Of a DNA stretch of 64,000 nt, positions 8,388-17,587 are shown one piece after another. The DNA comes from an uncultured Lachnospiraceae bacterium (GTDB taxonomy: Bacteria > Bacillota > Clostridia > Lachnospirales > Lachnospiraceae), in assembly GCA_947644545.1 (NCBI GenBank), contig CANRZW010000009.1, forward strand, positions 1 to 64,000, in the 5' to 3' direction. Numbering within the stretch: position 1 is the stretch's first letter; each line of letters starts with the position of its first letter. The position numbers and the translations under genes are program-made. Below the pieces are notes generated by a model that did not search any database, was not told the DNA's origin, and saw nothing but the letters and a program-made list of their open reading frames with translations.

Positions 8388-9626
8388 TCAGATCAGCGGA
8401 TACTTGTCCGTCAAAGTCTTCACGATCGCACGCGCCTTCTCGATCCCCGCTTCCCCTTCTTTGATCACAATCGATACTGCTTCGGCAACCTGATCCATAT
8501 CCTGTACATTGAAACCACGGGATGTAACCGCCGGTGTGCCAAGTCGAACACCGCTTGTCACAAACGGCGACTTCGGATCATTCGGAATCGTATTCTTGTT
8601 CGCGGTAATATTGGCCTCATCCAGGAGCTTTTCAAGCACCTTGCCAGTCACATCATAGGCTGTCAGATCAACCAACATCAGATGATTGTCCGTTCCGCCG
8701 GATACGATCTTAATCCCTCTGTTCTGCAGTCCTTTGCAAAGCGCCTGTGCATTATCGATCACACCCTGCTGATATTCTTTAAAGGAAGGCTCCAGCGCTT
8801 CTTTAAAGCAGACAGCCTTCGCCGCGATCACATGCATCAGCGGCCCTCCCTGCGTACCCGGGAAGATAGCCTTGTTAAAATTATATTTGTCTGCCATTTC
8901 CTGGCTGGACATGATCATACCACCGCGCGGACCACGCAGCGTCTTATGTGTCGTAGTAGTTGTAACATGCGCATAAGGAATCGGGCTCGGATGCAGTCCT
9001 GCCGCTACCAGACCGGCAATATGCGCGATATCCACCATCAATACCGCTCCTGCTTCATCCGCGATCTCCCGGAACTTCTTGAAATCAATGGTTCTGGCAT
9101 AAGCGGAAGCGCCTGCCACGATCATCTTCGGCCTGCACTCCAGTGCGATCTTACGCACATTGTCATAGTCGAGGAATCCTTCATCGTTCACACCATAGGG
9201 TACGCAATTAAAATACTTCCCGGACAGATTAACCGGTGAACCATGGGACAAATGTCCGCCATGATCCAGATTCATACCCATGAAAGTGTCTCCCGGCTCC
9301 ATAATAGCAAAAAATGCAGCCATATTGGCCTGCGCTCCGGAATGCGGCTGTACGTTGACATACTCACAACCAAACAATTCCTTCGCTCTGTCTCTTGCCA
9401 GATTCTCCACCACGTCCACACATTCACAGCCGCCATAGTATCTTTTGCCCGGATATCCCTCTGCGTACTTGTTCGTCAGCGGACTTCCCATAGCTGCCAT
9501 CACGGCCTTGCTCACCCAGTTCTCTGAGGCAATCAATTCCACATGAGAATTCTGACGCTGCTGTTCTGCCTCGATCGCCTCCGCGATCTCCGGATCCGTT
9601 CTCCTTACTTCATCAAATGAATACAT
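8388..9626 (-). CDS. glyA: Serine hydroxymethyltransferase
   Basis: A PLP enzyme interconverting serine and glycine with transfer of the one-carbon unit to tetrahydrofolate. The 412-residue length is normal. Signature segments include [10 protein letters not shown] at the N-terminus, [24 protein letters not shown] and the PLP lysine in [14 protein letters not shown]. The start at 9626 (MYSFDEVRR) has an AAGGA site, whereas the longer open frame would add a non-homologous 28 residues. It is a single transcription unit with its own promoter (9695-9724) and terminator. Confidence 0.97.
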   Translation of the reverse strand: MYSFDEVRRTDPEIAEAIEAEQQRQNSHVELIASENWVSKAVMAAMGSPLTNKYAEGYPGKRYYGGCECVDVVENLARDRAKELFGCEYVNVQPHSGAQANMAAFFAIMEPGDTFMGMNLDHGGHLSHGSPVNLSGKYFNCVPYGVNDEGFLDYDNVRKIALECRPKMIVAGASAYARTIDFKKFREIADEAGAVLMVDIAHIAGLVAAGLHPSPIPYAHVTTTTTHKTLRGPRGGMIMSSQEMADKYNFNKAIFPGTQGGPLMHVIAAKAVCFKEALEPSFKEYQQGVIDNAQALCKGLQNRGIKIVSGGTDNHLMLVDLTAYDVTGKVLEKLLDEANITANKNTIPNDPKSPFVTSGVRLGTPAVTSRGFNVQDMDQVAEAVSIVIKEGEAGIEKARAIVKTLTDKYPLI

Positions 9627-9694
9627 TCCTTGTCCCTGCCTTTCTTCTATAACAAAACCTGTAAAACTGCATCCTGCTGATAAAATTCGGTATA

Positions 9695-9724
9695 AGTATA
9701 TCACAGGCATTTATGTAGGCGCAA
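9695..9724 (-). promoter_or_regulatory. glyA promoter
   Basis: Minus-strand TTGCGC (9719-9724), 18 bases, TATACT (9695-9700), about 60 bases before the glyA start codon. No glycine or purine riboswitch was recognised in the short leader. Confidence 0.55.
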
Positions 9725-9958
9725 CAGCATGTTATGAAAATTTGTAGAACAGTGAAGCCATGAAATGAAATCATAAGCCCCAAAACAGCACTGGTTGAGG
9801 AGCAGACACTTTACCAAAAGATGTGAGCAGAACCGTTACAAATCTATGGCAAAACAACGGGCAGACATGTTATACTGAAAAAGTCATCGGTTCCAATACC
9901 CTGCGGACCAGACTCACCAAGAATATCTGCAAAAATATCCGAGAGAGGAAAACAAGCC

Positions 9959-10921
9959 ATGTACCATATCATCATGAATCCGACTTCCAAATCCGGCAAG
10001 GGACTTTCCATCTGGCAGACATTGGAACCCATCCTTCGAGAAAGGAGAATTCCCTACCGCCTATACCAGTCAACCTATACCGGACACGTGACAGAACTGA
10101 CAAGGCAGATCACCTCGGTTTCCACGGGACAGCCCATCAATCTTATCGTACTTGGCGGAGACGGTACGGTGAATGAAGTCTTGCAGGGGATCGAGAACTT
10201 TGATAACGTGAATTTCGGTTATATCCCTACCGGCTCCAGCAATGATCTCGCCAGAGCGCTTGGATTAAGCCACGAACCCAAGGAACTGCTCCGGCAGATC
10301 CTTGACGGCTCCCATGCACATATGGTAGATCTTGGAATCCTGACTTATGAAAGCAATGCAGAAGTTATGTCCCGGCTTCACAGCCGCCCTACACACAAAA
10401 GCCGCTATTTCGTCGTCAGCAGCGGGATCGGATTTGATGCCGCCGTCTGCGAAGAAGCGCTGTCTTCTCCGGTCAAGGATGCCTTAAACAAACTGAAACT
10501 GGGCAAGTTGACCTATCTTTGCATCGCACTGAAACAATTATTTGCGGCAAAGGCCATTTCCTGCGAAATAACATTGGACGGCAGGAAAAATATTTTCGTG
10601 CCAAAACTGTTATTTACCGCTCTCATGATCCATCCCTATGAAGGCGGCGGTTTCCGTTTCTGTCCTCAGGCCGTCAATAACGACGGGCTGTTAGATCTGT
10701 GTGTCGTAGGAGATCTGCCTAAACTCCTGATCCTGTTTGCCCTGCCCACTGCATTCATTGGCAGGCACTACCTGTTTCCGAAGATCGACCATTACACGGC
10801 TTCTTCCGTTCAGATCAAAACCTCTTCTCCCCTCTGGGTACATACAGACGGCGAAGTATATCTTAAATCAGACTGGATCAGCGTCTCCTGCCTCAGGCAG
10901 CGTCTTCGCTTTTTAGTATAA
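9959..10921 (+). CDS. Diacylglycerol/lipid kinase family protein (YegS/BmrU-type)
   Basis: A 320-residue soluble lipid kinase. The N-terminal catalytic domain has NPTSKSGKG, the phosphate-binding GGDGTVNEV and PTGSSNDLARALG. The C-terminal beta domain has SSGIGFDAAVC and HPYEGGGFRFCP. Family members phosphorylate diacylglycerol or related lipids and recycle lipid headgroups at the membrane. A GAGAGGAAAAC site precedes the ATG, and a TATACT -10 box lies about 80 bases upstream. It is co-directional with the PAP2 gene that follows, but that gene has its own promoter. Confidence 0.88.
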   Translation: MYHIIMNPTSKSGKGLSIWQTLEPILRERRIPYRLYQSTYTGHVTELTRQITSVSTGQPINLIVLGGDGTVNEVLQGIENFDNVNFGYIPTGSSNDLARALGLSHEPKELLRQILDGSHAHMVDLGILTYESNAEVMSRLHSRPTHKSRYFVVSSGIGFDAAVCEEALSSPVKDALNKLKLGKLTYLCIALKQLFAAKAISCEITLDGRKNIFVPKLLFTALMIHPYEGGGFRFCPQAVNNDGLLDLCVVGDLPKLLILFALPTAFIGRHYLFPKIDHYTASSVQIKTSSPLWVHTDGEVYLKSDWISVSCLRQRLRFLV

Positions 10922-10981
10922 GATTGAACAGATTGAATACTTTTTCATGAAAAATTAAGAAATATTTATGGAAATCTTATT

Positions 10982-11009
10982 TTGACTTTTCACCTTAATC
11001 TGCTATGAT
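10982..11009 (+). promoter_or_regulatory. Promoter of the PAP2 gene
   Basis: TTGACT (10982-10987), 16 bases, TATGAT (11004-11009). The leader of about 120 bases contains a CTATGA/TCATAG hairpin near 11015-11038. Confidence 0.65.
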
Positions 11010-11137
11010 ATCTTCTATGAGCTGACAGCATGTCATAGACTGATAGGAGATAGACCGCCTAATCATATGGTCACAGGCTGGCAGATCAGTGTTTTATAAT
11101 AACTATCATAAAGATAGGTAAACGGGGAATTGTTATC

Positions 11138-11887
11138 ATGGAAAACTATTCAAAAAAACATCGCAGGACAGCAAACTTACAGCCTGCTGTATTGCAGCGG
11201 CATGGCCTGCTTATTCAGTTTATTCAAAAGTACAGACACGCGCTTCCGTTGATCATCTACGGAATCATCTATCTGTCTTGGTTTGGACATTTGGAGCGCA
11301 CCGTCACCAGCAACTATCGTGTGATTCACGTGGCATTCGATGACTATATCCCCTTCTGTGAGATATTCGTCGTTCCATATCTGCTCTGGTTTGCCTACGT
11401 AGCGGTTGTGGTGATATATTTCTTCTTTCGTGACCGGGATGATTACTTCAGAACCTGTGCTTTCCTGTTTACCGGAATGACAATCTTCCTTCTGATCTCG
11501 ACACTCTGGCCTAACGGACATCATTTGAGACCTTATGTCATGCCGAGAGACAACATATTCACCCATATGGTAGCATCCCTTTACCAGGCGGACACACCTA
11601 CGAATCTATGGCCCAGTATCCATGTTTACAACTCGCTTGGGTGCCATATAGCGATTATGAAGAGCCGGCGCCTGAGAAACTATAAAGGAATCCGGATCGG
11701 TTCCCTGATCCTGTGTGTTTCCATCATAATGTCAACCGTATTCATCAAACAGCATTCCCTGTTCGATGTGATGACCGCCTTTATCCTGGCGGCAGTCATG
11801 TACGGTCTCGTATATGGCTCCGATATATTGTTCAATTTCTACCGCAGTACGCAAAGCCGCAGGAAACGCAATCCGAAAGTCGGCTGA
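11138..11887 (+). CDS. PAP2-family membrane phosphatase/phosphotransferase
   Basis: An integral membrane protein of 249 residues with about six hydrophobic segments and the divided PAP2 signature. The RPYVMPRDN segment matches the first motif only loosely, then come NLWPSIHVYNS (PSxH) and KQHSLFDVMTAF (second catalytic His and Asp). The closest general type is the inositolphosphotransferase-like PAP2 group. Lipid phosphate removal or headgroup exchange is inferred. It follows the lipid kinase gene by 216 bases, so the two may act on opposing steps of lipid phosphorylation. Confidence 0.75.
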   Translation: MENYSKKHRRTANLQPAVLQRHGLLIQFIQKYRHALPLIIYGIIYLSWFGHLERTVTSNYRVIHVAFDDYIPFCEIFVVPYLLWFAYVAVVVIYFFFRDRDDYFRTCAFLFTGMTIFLLISTLWPNGHHLRPYVMPRDNIFTHMVASLYQADTPTNLWPSIHVYNSLGCHIAIMKSRRLRNYKGIRIGSLILCVSIIMSTVFIKQHSLFDVMTAFILAAVMYGLVYGSDILFNFYRSTQSRRKRNPKVG

Positions 11888-11919
11888 GGGCAGAAGCAAA
11901 TTGAGGATATTTTCCATAA

Positions 11920-11963
11920 AAAATCCGTAACACAAGGGTGTTCTCCCCTCCGTTACGGATTTT
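11920..11963. terminator. Bidirectional terminator
   Basis: AAAATCCGTAAC (11920-11931) and GTTACGGATTTT (11952-11963) form a perfect 12-bp stem with A and T flanks on both sides. It lies between two convergent genes and can end both. Confidence 0.85.
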
Positions 11964-11982
11964 GCTATTTCCGATCAGTTAA

Positions 11983-13008
11983 TCAGTTAAATTTGTAGAA
12001 TCTGCGGCAGAGCTTATATCCCTCCACCGATATCTTACGGCCGCCCTTCCCCGGCAGATTCATGGAATTCCCAAGCACACCATAACGAAGCCGCCTATAG
12101 ATTCCCCTGTCTTTCTGCCTGATATACTGCCATAGCTCCTGCTTCTTCTCGAGCGCTTCCTCCGTCCCGGCCCGTATCAATAATATAGAAGAAATCACGG
12201 TAATGATCTCCAGATAACTGAACATATAGTTTTTCAGTTTACGGCTGAAAAGCACTTTCGATTTGTGATCCGCCAGATAATCAACCATCAGCTTATTGAC
12301 TTTGATCTGTTGATCAACTCTCGATAACATGATCTCTTCATTGACCGACTGCCCCTCTCTTCCTATATAATAACGATAGAAATTAACATCCAGATAATAC
12401 ATATTCTTGACAAACGGCAGTGGCTCGAACACAAAAATATTATCTACATAGAATGTATGCTCTGGCAGTTTCAGTCCACAATCTCTCAACAATCTGGTCC
12501 GGAAAATAACGGAATGCATTAAGATGTACTGTCCCTTATGAAAATGTTTCACTTCATTCCATGTGAAGATCCGGTCCTGAGGCAGCGCATGTCTGTATTT
12601 CATAACCTTATGCTTCTTCTCGCCTTCCTTCTCATAGACAAAATTGCTGATCATCATATCCAGACTGGAATCTCCCGTAGTGATATCTCTCAACACTTCC
12701 AGAATCTTAAGATATGCGCTCTCCTTCACCCAGTCGTCACTGTCAACCACTTTGAAATACAATCCCGAAGCACGTTCCAGACCGGCATTGACTGCAGACC
12801 CATGCCCGCCGTTTTCCTTATGCACGGCCCTGACCATGGACGGATATCTGGCCTCATATTCATCCGCAATAGCGCCGGTCCTGTCTGTAGAACCGTCATC
12901 CACAATCAGGATCTCTACGTCCTCTCCTCCCACAAGCAGAGAGTCTATACACTTGCGCATATAGGCTTCCGAATTATAGCTTGGTATTGCCACAGATAAT
13001 AATTTCAT
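11983..13008 (-). CDS. Family 2 glycosyltransferase
   Basis: A 341-residue GT-A enzyme. The N-terminal domain shows LSVAIPSYNSE, the nucleotide-binding ILIVDDGSTDRT, ENGGHGSAVNAGL and the metal-binding VVDSDDW. There are no clear membrane segments, so it is cytoplasmic or membrane-associated. The donor and acceptor cannot be told. It stands alone, away from the pel genes, with a terminator shared with the convergent PAP2 gene. Surface or secondary polymer decoration is a guess only. Confidence 0.85.
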   Translation of the reverse strand: MKLLSVAIPSYNSEAYMRKCIDSLLVGGEDVEILIVDDGSTDRTGAIADEYEARYPSMVRAVHKENGGHGSAVNAGLERASGLYFKVVDSDDWVKESAYLKILEVLRDITTGDSSLDMMISNFVYEKEGEKKHKVMKYRHALPQDRIFTWNEVKHFHKGQYILMHSVIFRTRLLRDCGLKLPEHTFYVDNIFVFEPLPFVKNMYYLDVNFYRYYIGREGQSVNEEIMLSRVDQQIKVNKLMVDYLADHKSKVLFSRKLKNYMFSYLEIITVISSILLIRAGTEEALEKKQELWQYIRQKDRGIYRRLRYGVLGNSMNLPGKGGRKISVEGYKLCRRFYKFN

Positions 13009-13123
13009 GTCCCATTCCCCTTATCACTCTGTTCTGATCTGTTATTTTTCCCTTTATGCAGGTTGTTTATGAATAATTCTACAATTCTACACAAATCTTT
13101 CGCACCACAGTATCCTCTGCTTC

Positions 13124-14902
13124 TCAAACACCGCGCTTCATATCCATATGATCCGCATATGCGGCAAATGCTGATGGAATCGGATACCGGCTCTTCGTCT
13201 CTGCCGGATCTATAAAGATATAATCCGTGCTGCGCTCCTCTTCCTGCTCTCTGCCCGCTCCTGCCAAATCTGCCTTCATCAGTTCATCCACACGCACCTG
13301 ATAACCGACCATATGCCATTCCTTGTGTGTAAAAATATGCTTAGAAGGCTCCAGCTTCTGTATCCGAAGCGGTGACATGCCTGCTTGCCGCAAAAAGGAC
13401 AGTACCTTCTCTTCACTCAGGTGTCCATCCAACATGGGAAATTCATACATACCGGCAAGAAGTCCCCTGTCCTCCCGCTTATGAAGCGCTACATAATGTT
13501 CGTCCAGGATGACCAGAACCGTCTTCTTCTCTATTTTGCGCGCTTTCTTCGGTGTCTTTCTCGGAAACTCCGCAATCCGATCCTGTATCCTTGCCTGACA
13601 CAGCTCCTGCCATGGGCACACTTCACACTTCGGATTTCCATTGGGAATGCATACCATAGCTCCCAGTTCCATCAGCGCCTGATTGAAATCCCCTGGTCTG
13701 TCCTGCGGTATCACGCTCTTCAATTCCTCTTCTATGGACTTCTTCACACGGGCATCCAGAATGTCCCTGTCATCCAACCGCAATCTTGACAGGATTCGCA
13801 GCACATTACCATCCACCGCCGGAACCGCCTTGTGAAAGGCAATCGAGGCAATGGCCCCCGCCGTATAACTTCCGATTCCGGCCAGCCTGATCAACTGCTC
13901 ATATTCTCCCGGCATCTCTCCGCCATATTCCGCTACGATCTGCATCGCAGACTTCTTCAGATTCCTGGCGCGGTTGTAATATCCAAGTCCCTCCCAAAGT
14001 TTCAGAAGCTGCTCTTCCTCCACGGCCGCAAGGCTCTCTATATCCGGCAGATATTGCAGGAAACGGTCATAATAGGGCTTCACCGCCTCCACCCTTGTCT
14101 GCTGCAGCATGATCTCCGACAGCCATACATGATACGGTGTAGGCTCCTCACGCCAGGGCAGAATCCGTCTTCCGGCATCATACCAGACAAGCAGGGGCCT
14201 GGCAATCAGATCCAGACTATCCAGTACAACGGGAACCGGTTCATGGAGCGTCATACCGTCCGTCTCCACCAGACAATCATAGGCAAGCAGATGCACACCG
14301 GCTCTTCTTGCCTTCTTAAGCGCTTCTCCGAAAGCAGGCTGTGTCTGCCAGTTCGGTTCTACATGTCTGATGCCTTTCATCTGCACAACGAAGATCAGAT
14401 AGGCTTCATAACCCTGTGCACAGGCTTGCGCCAGCTCTTCCACATGCTTTACGGCCCGAGCAGAAGGTGCATCGGGAAAGGCAGCTATATTGTCATTCTC
14501 CAGCGTAACTCCCTTAACCTCTATGAAAGCCCGCTCCCCCGACTCACTCTCTACATAAAAATCAAAACGGGAACTGCCGAAAGTCGTCTCCGGTCTCACC
14601 AGACTGACATCCCGATAAAGCCCGCCTGCCGCAAGCCATTCACCCACCGCTTTGTTCGGCGCATTAGAATCCATATTGATCAATCTGCCGTTCTTATCCA
14701 CCGCTACCAGATCATAATCCGTGGCTCTCTGCGGATTATCACTCTTCTCCAGATAAACCAGTGCATTATCCTGCAACAGCTCCCGGCATCTCCCGGTATT
14801 CTTAACATGTACCCTTGTCCGCTCACCGGCAAGATCAACATAGGCAATAAAACGATTCAAACGCTCTATAAAGTTTGCTGCGATCGTATTGTTGTATTTC
14901 AT
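13124..14902 (-). CDS. SfsA-MutY fusion: nuclease plus A/G-specific adenine glycosylase
   Basis: A 592-residue protein in one uninterrupted frame. Residues 1-225 match SfsA, with nuclease-type residues SRFDF (D114) and FIEVK (E128, K130). Residues about 232-592 match MutY: catalytic E263 in LSEIMLQQTR, helix-hairpin-helix LAGIGSYTAGA (340-350), D364 in PAVDGN, and an iron-sulfur set C418-x7-C426-x2-C429-x5-C435. A NUDIX-like C-terminal domain includes GLLAGMYEFP. MutY removes adenine opposite 8-oxoguanine; SfsA proteins have been described as DNA/RNA nucleases. Both catalytic sets look intact. Normally these are separate genes. The C-x7-C spacing is one longer than in E. coli. Confidence 0.9.
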   Translation of the reverse strand: MKYNNTIAANFIERLNRFIAYVDLAGERTRVHVKNTGRCRELLQDNALVYLEKSDNPQRATDYDLVAVDKNGRLINMDSNAPNKAVGEWLAAGGLYRDVSLVRPETTFGSSRFDFYVESESGERAFIEVKGVTLENDNIAAFPDAPSARAVKHVEELAQACAQGYEAYLIFVVQMKGIRHVEPNWQTQPAFGEALKKARRAGVHLLAYDCLVETDGMTLHEPVPVVLDSLDLIARPLLVWYDAGRRILPWREEPTPYHVWLSEIMLQQTRVEAVKPYYDRFLQYLPDIESLAAVEEEQLLKLWEGLGYYNRARNLKKSAMQIVAEYGGEMPGEYEQLIRLAGIGSYTAGAIASIAFHKAVPAVDGNVLRILSRLRLDDRDILDARVKKSIEEELKSVIPQDRPGDFNQALMELGAMVCIPNGNPKCEVCPWQELCQARIQDRIAEFPRKTPKKARKIEKKTVLVILDEHYVALHKREDRGLLAGMYEFPMLDGHLSEEKVLSFLRQAGMSPLRIQKLEPSKHIFTHKEWHMVGYQVRVDELMKADLAGAGREQEEERSTDYIFIDPAETKSRYPIPSAFAAYADHMDMKRGV

Positions 14903-14957
14903 ATTATGTAAACCAATCTGTCATTTCTGCCATTTCTTCTATTCTGCCATTGTCCGG

Positions 14958-15902
14958 TCAACTGCTGTCTACTTCCTCTTCCGCCTCATCACAGGGAACC
15001 TTCTTCCGGTAAGGCACCCTGGCGGCCGGCACCACCTCCGACGCCTGTGCGGTATGTACCGACTGGTCATCAAAGAATATATGCGCTCCGAATGCTCTCA
15101 GAATCTCCTTCTTGCAGATCCCACCCAGGAAAAACACTTCGTCGATGCGAACATTCCAGGCGCGAAGCGTGCGGATCACTCTCTCGTGCGTAGGAGCACA
15201 TCGGGCCGTCACAAGAGCCGTCCTGATCGGCGCTTCCTCCGCCGTGCAATCCTTCTGCAGATTGGACAGCATCGTAAGGAACTTGGCAAAAGGTCCTGCC
15301 TCCAGCGGATTATTGGCATTCTCTCTCTCATTCTCCTCAAAGGCCTCAAGACCCTTCTCCTTAAAGATCTGCTCCGATGCATCCGAAAACAATACCGCAT
15401 CTCCGTCAAAGGCTATGCGGATCTGCCGGATCTGATGATCACAATCATATGTGAAAAGTCCGTCCGTGCAGATGATACCGGCTGCTATGTTGGAATCTAT
15501 GGCGCTCTGCACATCATCCTCATAGGCAGACAGAAACAAATCTGTCTTAAAGGCTGTCAGATACGGCGCCAGTGACGCTCCGCTGGCCAGTACGGCCCGC
15601 GTTATGTTCAGTCCGTAGTGCTCAATCGCATTAAAGACGCGAAGTGAGGAATCCGGACTGTTCCTGGACATAATGATGACTTCCACACTCTGCTCTCTTC
15701 CGGGCAGTTCATTTAAGTTGAGCAGAGCCTTGACCAGCGGGAAACCAGGCCCTGGCCGTAACAGCTCATTCTCATGTGCAACCTGATACCTGCAGTATGC
15801 TTCCACACCGTCTGACTCAAATATCGTATTCTCATAGGTCAAATCAAAGAGCGCTCTGGAAGAAACGCCCACCACCAGCTTATTGTCGAGATCAAATGCC
15901 AT
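14958..15902 (-). CDS. 5'-nucleotidase (cytosolic N1-like family)
   Basis: A 314-residue protein of the PF06189 type. Visible blocks are VGVSSRALFD, RPGPGFPLVKALL, EVIIMSRNSPD, ASGASLAPYL, RIAFDGDAVLFSD and FFLGGICKKEIL. The family dephosphorylates nucleoside monophosphates such as AMP in the cytoplasm, with a HAD-like fold. It lies 56 bases after the SfsA-MutY stop region on the same strand, so it is transcribed first and may be co-transcribed with it. Confidence 0.8.
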   Translation of the reverse strand: MAFDLDNKLVVGVSSRALFDLTYENTIFESDGVEAYCRYQVAHENELLRPGPGFPLVKALLNLNELPGREQSVEVIIMSRNSPDSSLRVFNAIEHYGLNITRAVLASGASLAPYLTAFKTDLFLSAYEDDVQSAIDSNIAAGIICTDGLFTYDCDHQIRQIRIAFDGDAVLFSDASEQIFKEKGLEAFEENERENANNPLEAGPFAKFLTMLSNLQKDCTAEEAPIRTALVTARCAPTHERVIRTLRAWNVRIDEVFFLGGICKKEILRAFGAHIFFDDQSVHTAQASEVVPAARVPYRKKVPCDEAEEEVDSS

Positions 15903-16032
15903 AAATTACCTCCCGTCAAGAATCCATTCTACTTATAGGTATCCAGATCGCAGCCATCCCCGCTGTCAAATTATAGAAGCAATGATTCTCCGGTGATCTG
16001 CCTTTATGACATCATCTCAGAAACATATGAAC

Positions 16033-16623
16033 TCAACGCAGCCTGTTACACTCATATTTCTCAAATGTCAACAGACAGTTCTTAAGCTCCTCGTACCGCT
16101 CTTCCACATCACCTTCCTTGATTTCAAGATCAACAGCCATCGCCATCGTATTAATCATCTCGTCGGTGATCCTGTGGCGGAGCGCAGCAAGGATATTGAG
16201 TCTTGCCTCATAAGTATCTGCATCCAGAAACTCCATCACCAGAGGATCAATATTCAATTGTTCATCTGCCGGATCATCCTGTATCTGCTCTGCCGGCTTG
16301 TTGGACTTCTCCACTCCCGGCTCTGCCGCTTCTGCGTTCTCCTGTGATTCGGACAGCAATTCCAGATCCTGTAATAACTCAAAGCGGTATTGCTGCGCAG
16401 CCTCCGGATATTTCACCCGATCTATTTCTTCCATAAACATGGCAAGCGGCCTGACATAAATCTGAAAGGTGTCATACATTGCCTGATAGACTACCATCAT
16501 CTCTCCGGTCTCACTGTGCTTCGCAAGGCATCGGATCTGATAGATATTTCCTTTAAAATGTCTGTACATCTCCTGTGGCTTGGGATTCGGTCTCATACTC
16601 TGCTCCAATCTGTCTGTATCCAT
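16033..16623 (-). CDS. DUF1653 domain protein
   Basis: A 196-residue cytoplasmic protein. Residues about 15-80 are a DUF1653 domain (MYRHFKGNIYQIRCLAKHS, VYQAMY and YVRPLAMF), a small domain of unknown function. The rest is acidic and partly low in complexity, ending in helices rich in Asp and Glu. A promoter with TATACT near 16765 and an 11-bp inverted repeat at 16695-16741 lie upstream. A LexA-type promoter further up (16906-16953) might also read into it. Function unknown. Confidence 0.7.
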   Translation of the reverse strand: MDTDRLEQSMRPNPKPQEMYRHFKGNIYQIRCLAKHSETGEMMVVYQAMYDTFQIYVRPLAMFMEEIDRVKYPEAAQQYRFELLQDLELLSESQENAEAAEPGVEKSNKPAEQIQDDPADEQLNIDPLVMEFLDADTYEARLNILAALRHRITDEMINTMAMAVDLEIKEGDVEERYEELKNCLLTFEKYECNRLR

Positions 16624-16694
16624 AATTGTTCCGAAGTAGTTCAGGTACGTCTATCAAATCGTACCCTTACCTGATACAACGAATACTTAATATC

Positions 16695-16741
16695 TGACAC
16701 ATTGATGCAGCAAATGGAAAATCAAGCAAGTCAATGTGTCA
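16695..16741. promoter_or_regulatory. 11-bp inverted repeat upstream of DUF1653 gene
   Basis: TGACACATTGA (16695-16705) and TCAATGTGTCA (16731-16741) are perfect inverted copies with 25 bases between. They fall about 70-120 bases before the DUF1653 start, just downstream of its likely -10 box, a position fitting an operator or an RNA hairpin. Confidence 0.5.
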
Positions 16742-16788
16742 TTTAATGAATATTCATTGTACTAGTATAACCCCAAAATGAGAAAAAG

Positions 16789-16890
16789 TCATTCCCTTCC
16801 GTACATGAAATTTCCTAAGCTACCATTCATGGACCACAGGCTGCTCATAATAACATCCCCGGTCGATCCTCCAGATCTTGCAATTATCAT
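16789..16890 (-). CDS. Candidate 33-residue SOS-linked peptide
   Basis: An ATG-initiated frame, MIIARSGGSTGDVIM to MYGRE, begins about 28 bases after the predicted start of the LexA-type promoter. It has only a weak ribosome site (GTGGA). It is not hydrophobic, unlike TisB-type SOS toxins. I do not recognise it. A second frame over the same bases (CGFDDNCKIWRIDRG and onward) looks protein-like but lacks a start codon, so the region might instead be a gene relic. Confidence 0.25.
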   Translation of the reverse strand: MIIARSGGSTGDVIMSSLWSMNGSLGNFMYGRE

Positions 16891-16905
16891 CAAATCCACA
16901 TGATA

Positions 16906-16953
16906 GAACGTTTGTTCTTACTTAAGTATAGAATATATGTTCGATTCTGTCAA
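16906..16953 (-). promoter_or_regulatory. LexA-type (SOS) promoter with two boxes
   Basis: The minus strand carries TTGACA (16948-16953), 17 bases, TATACT (16925-16930). The perfect box GAACNNNNGTTC lies at 16906-16917 and a one-mismatch box at 16931-16942, inside the spacer. GAACNNNNGTTC is the Gram-positive LexA motif. Both boxes overlap or flank the promoter as in repressed SOS genes. The next recognisable gene (DUF1653) starts about 295 bases downstream. Confidence 0.7.
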
Positions 16954-16957
16954 TCAT

Positions 16958-17317
16958 TTACAGATCATATTTGAAGATACATGTCTCGTGCCCAAATTCC
17001 GCCTGTGACAGGCGATTCATCAAAGTCCTCTTATCTCCCCCGGTCATCCCCGTAAGTTTCCGGTGGTGAAGACGTACCGTATATTCCCTGCTGCCATCTT
17101 CATACGTCACCCTTGTCATCATCACCCCACAGTTATGAAAGCCCTGTTCTCTCAAATATTCTCTCGTACTCTGCACATATTCCTGTTCCAGCGTAAGAAA
17201 ATAGCGATTCTCCTCCGCACGCTGCTTATTCTCTCTGCTCATCACCGTTCCCTTCATACAGAAGATAATGATCAAGATCAGCAGAACCGTAAATATTCCA
17301 AACCTCTTCTCAGACAT
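16958..17317 (-). CDS. Small signal-anchored protein of unknown function
   Basis: A 119-residue protein with a short basic start (MSEKRFG), one membrane segment (about residues 8-24), then a soluble outward-facing part with a helical region (EEYV-like repeats of Glu and Gln) and a beta-rich end (GVMMTRVTYEDGSREYTVRLHHRK). The second ATG at 17317 is preferred because of the GGGTAGG site; a GTG lies two codons upstream. I do not recognise the family. It resembles single-span envelope or late-competence-type proteins only in layout. Confidence 0.55.
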   Translation of the reverse strand: MSEKRFGIFTVLLILIIIFCMKGTVMSRENKQRAEENRYFLTLEQEYVQSTREYLREQGFHNCGVMMTRVTYEDGSREYTVRLHHRKLTGMTGGDKRTLMNRLSQAEFGHETCIFKYDL

Positions 17318-17438
17318 AAGCACCTACCCTCTCCCTGTCTTCCGTCTCCGATGTATCCGACAGCCCTTATTTGAAAATAAGATAGCATATATCATGTCCC
17401 ATAAAACGGACTTATACAGTTTGGATATGAAACAGCAC

Positions 17439-17472
17439 AAAAAGAGACTGAAATTATAGGAATCCCAGTCTC
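17439..17472 (-). terminator. Terminator after the GH3 glycosidase
   Basis: On the minus strand GAGACTG and CAGTCTC form a stem around a 15-base loop, followed by TTTTTG. It lies about 115 bases after the stop of the 17588-19699 gene. Confidence 0.65.
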
Positions 17473-17587
17473 CAATCTTCTCTAATTATTATCCTTTATT
17501 ATCCTTTTCTTCTCTCAATCAATGCTGACCTGGCGCCCCTGCAACCGGCCGCACGGATACACGGATACCGAATGCTTATACCGCTTG

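Noticed and set aside
16808-16905. Protein-like frame CGFDDNCKIWRIDRG and onward under the SOS promoter
   Set aside because: It looks coding by composition but has no in-frame start codon after the promoter, so it is mentioned only as a possible relic.
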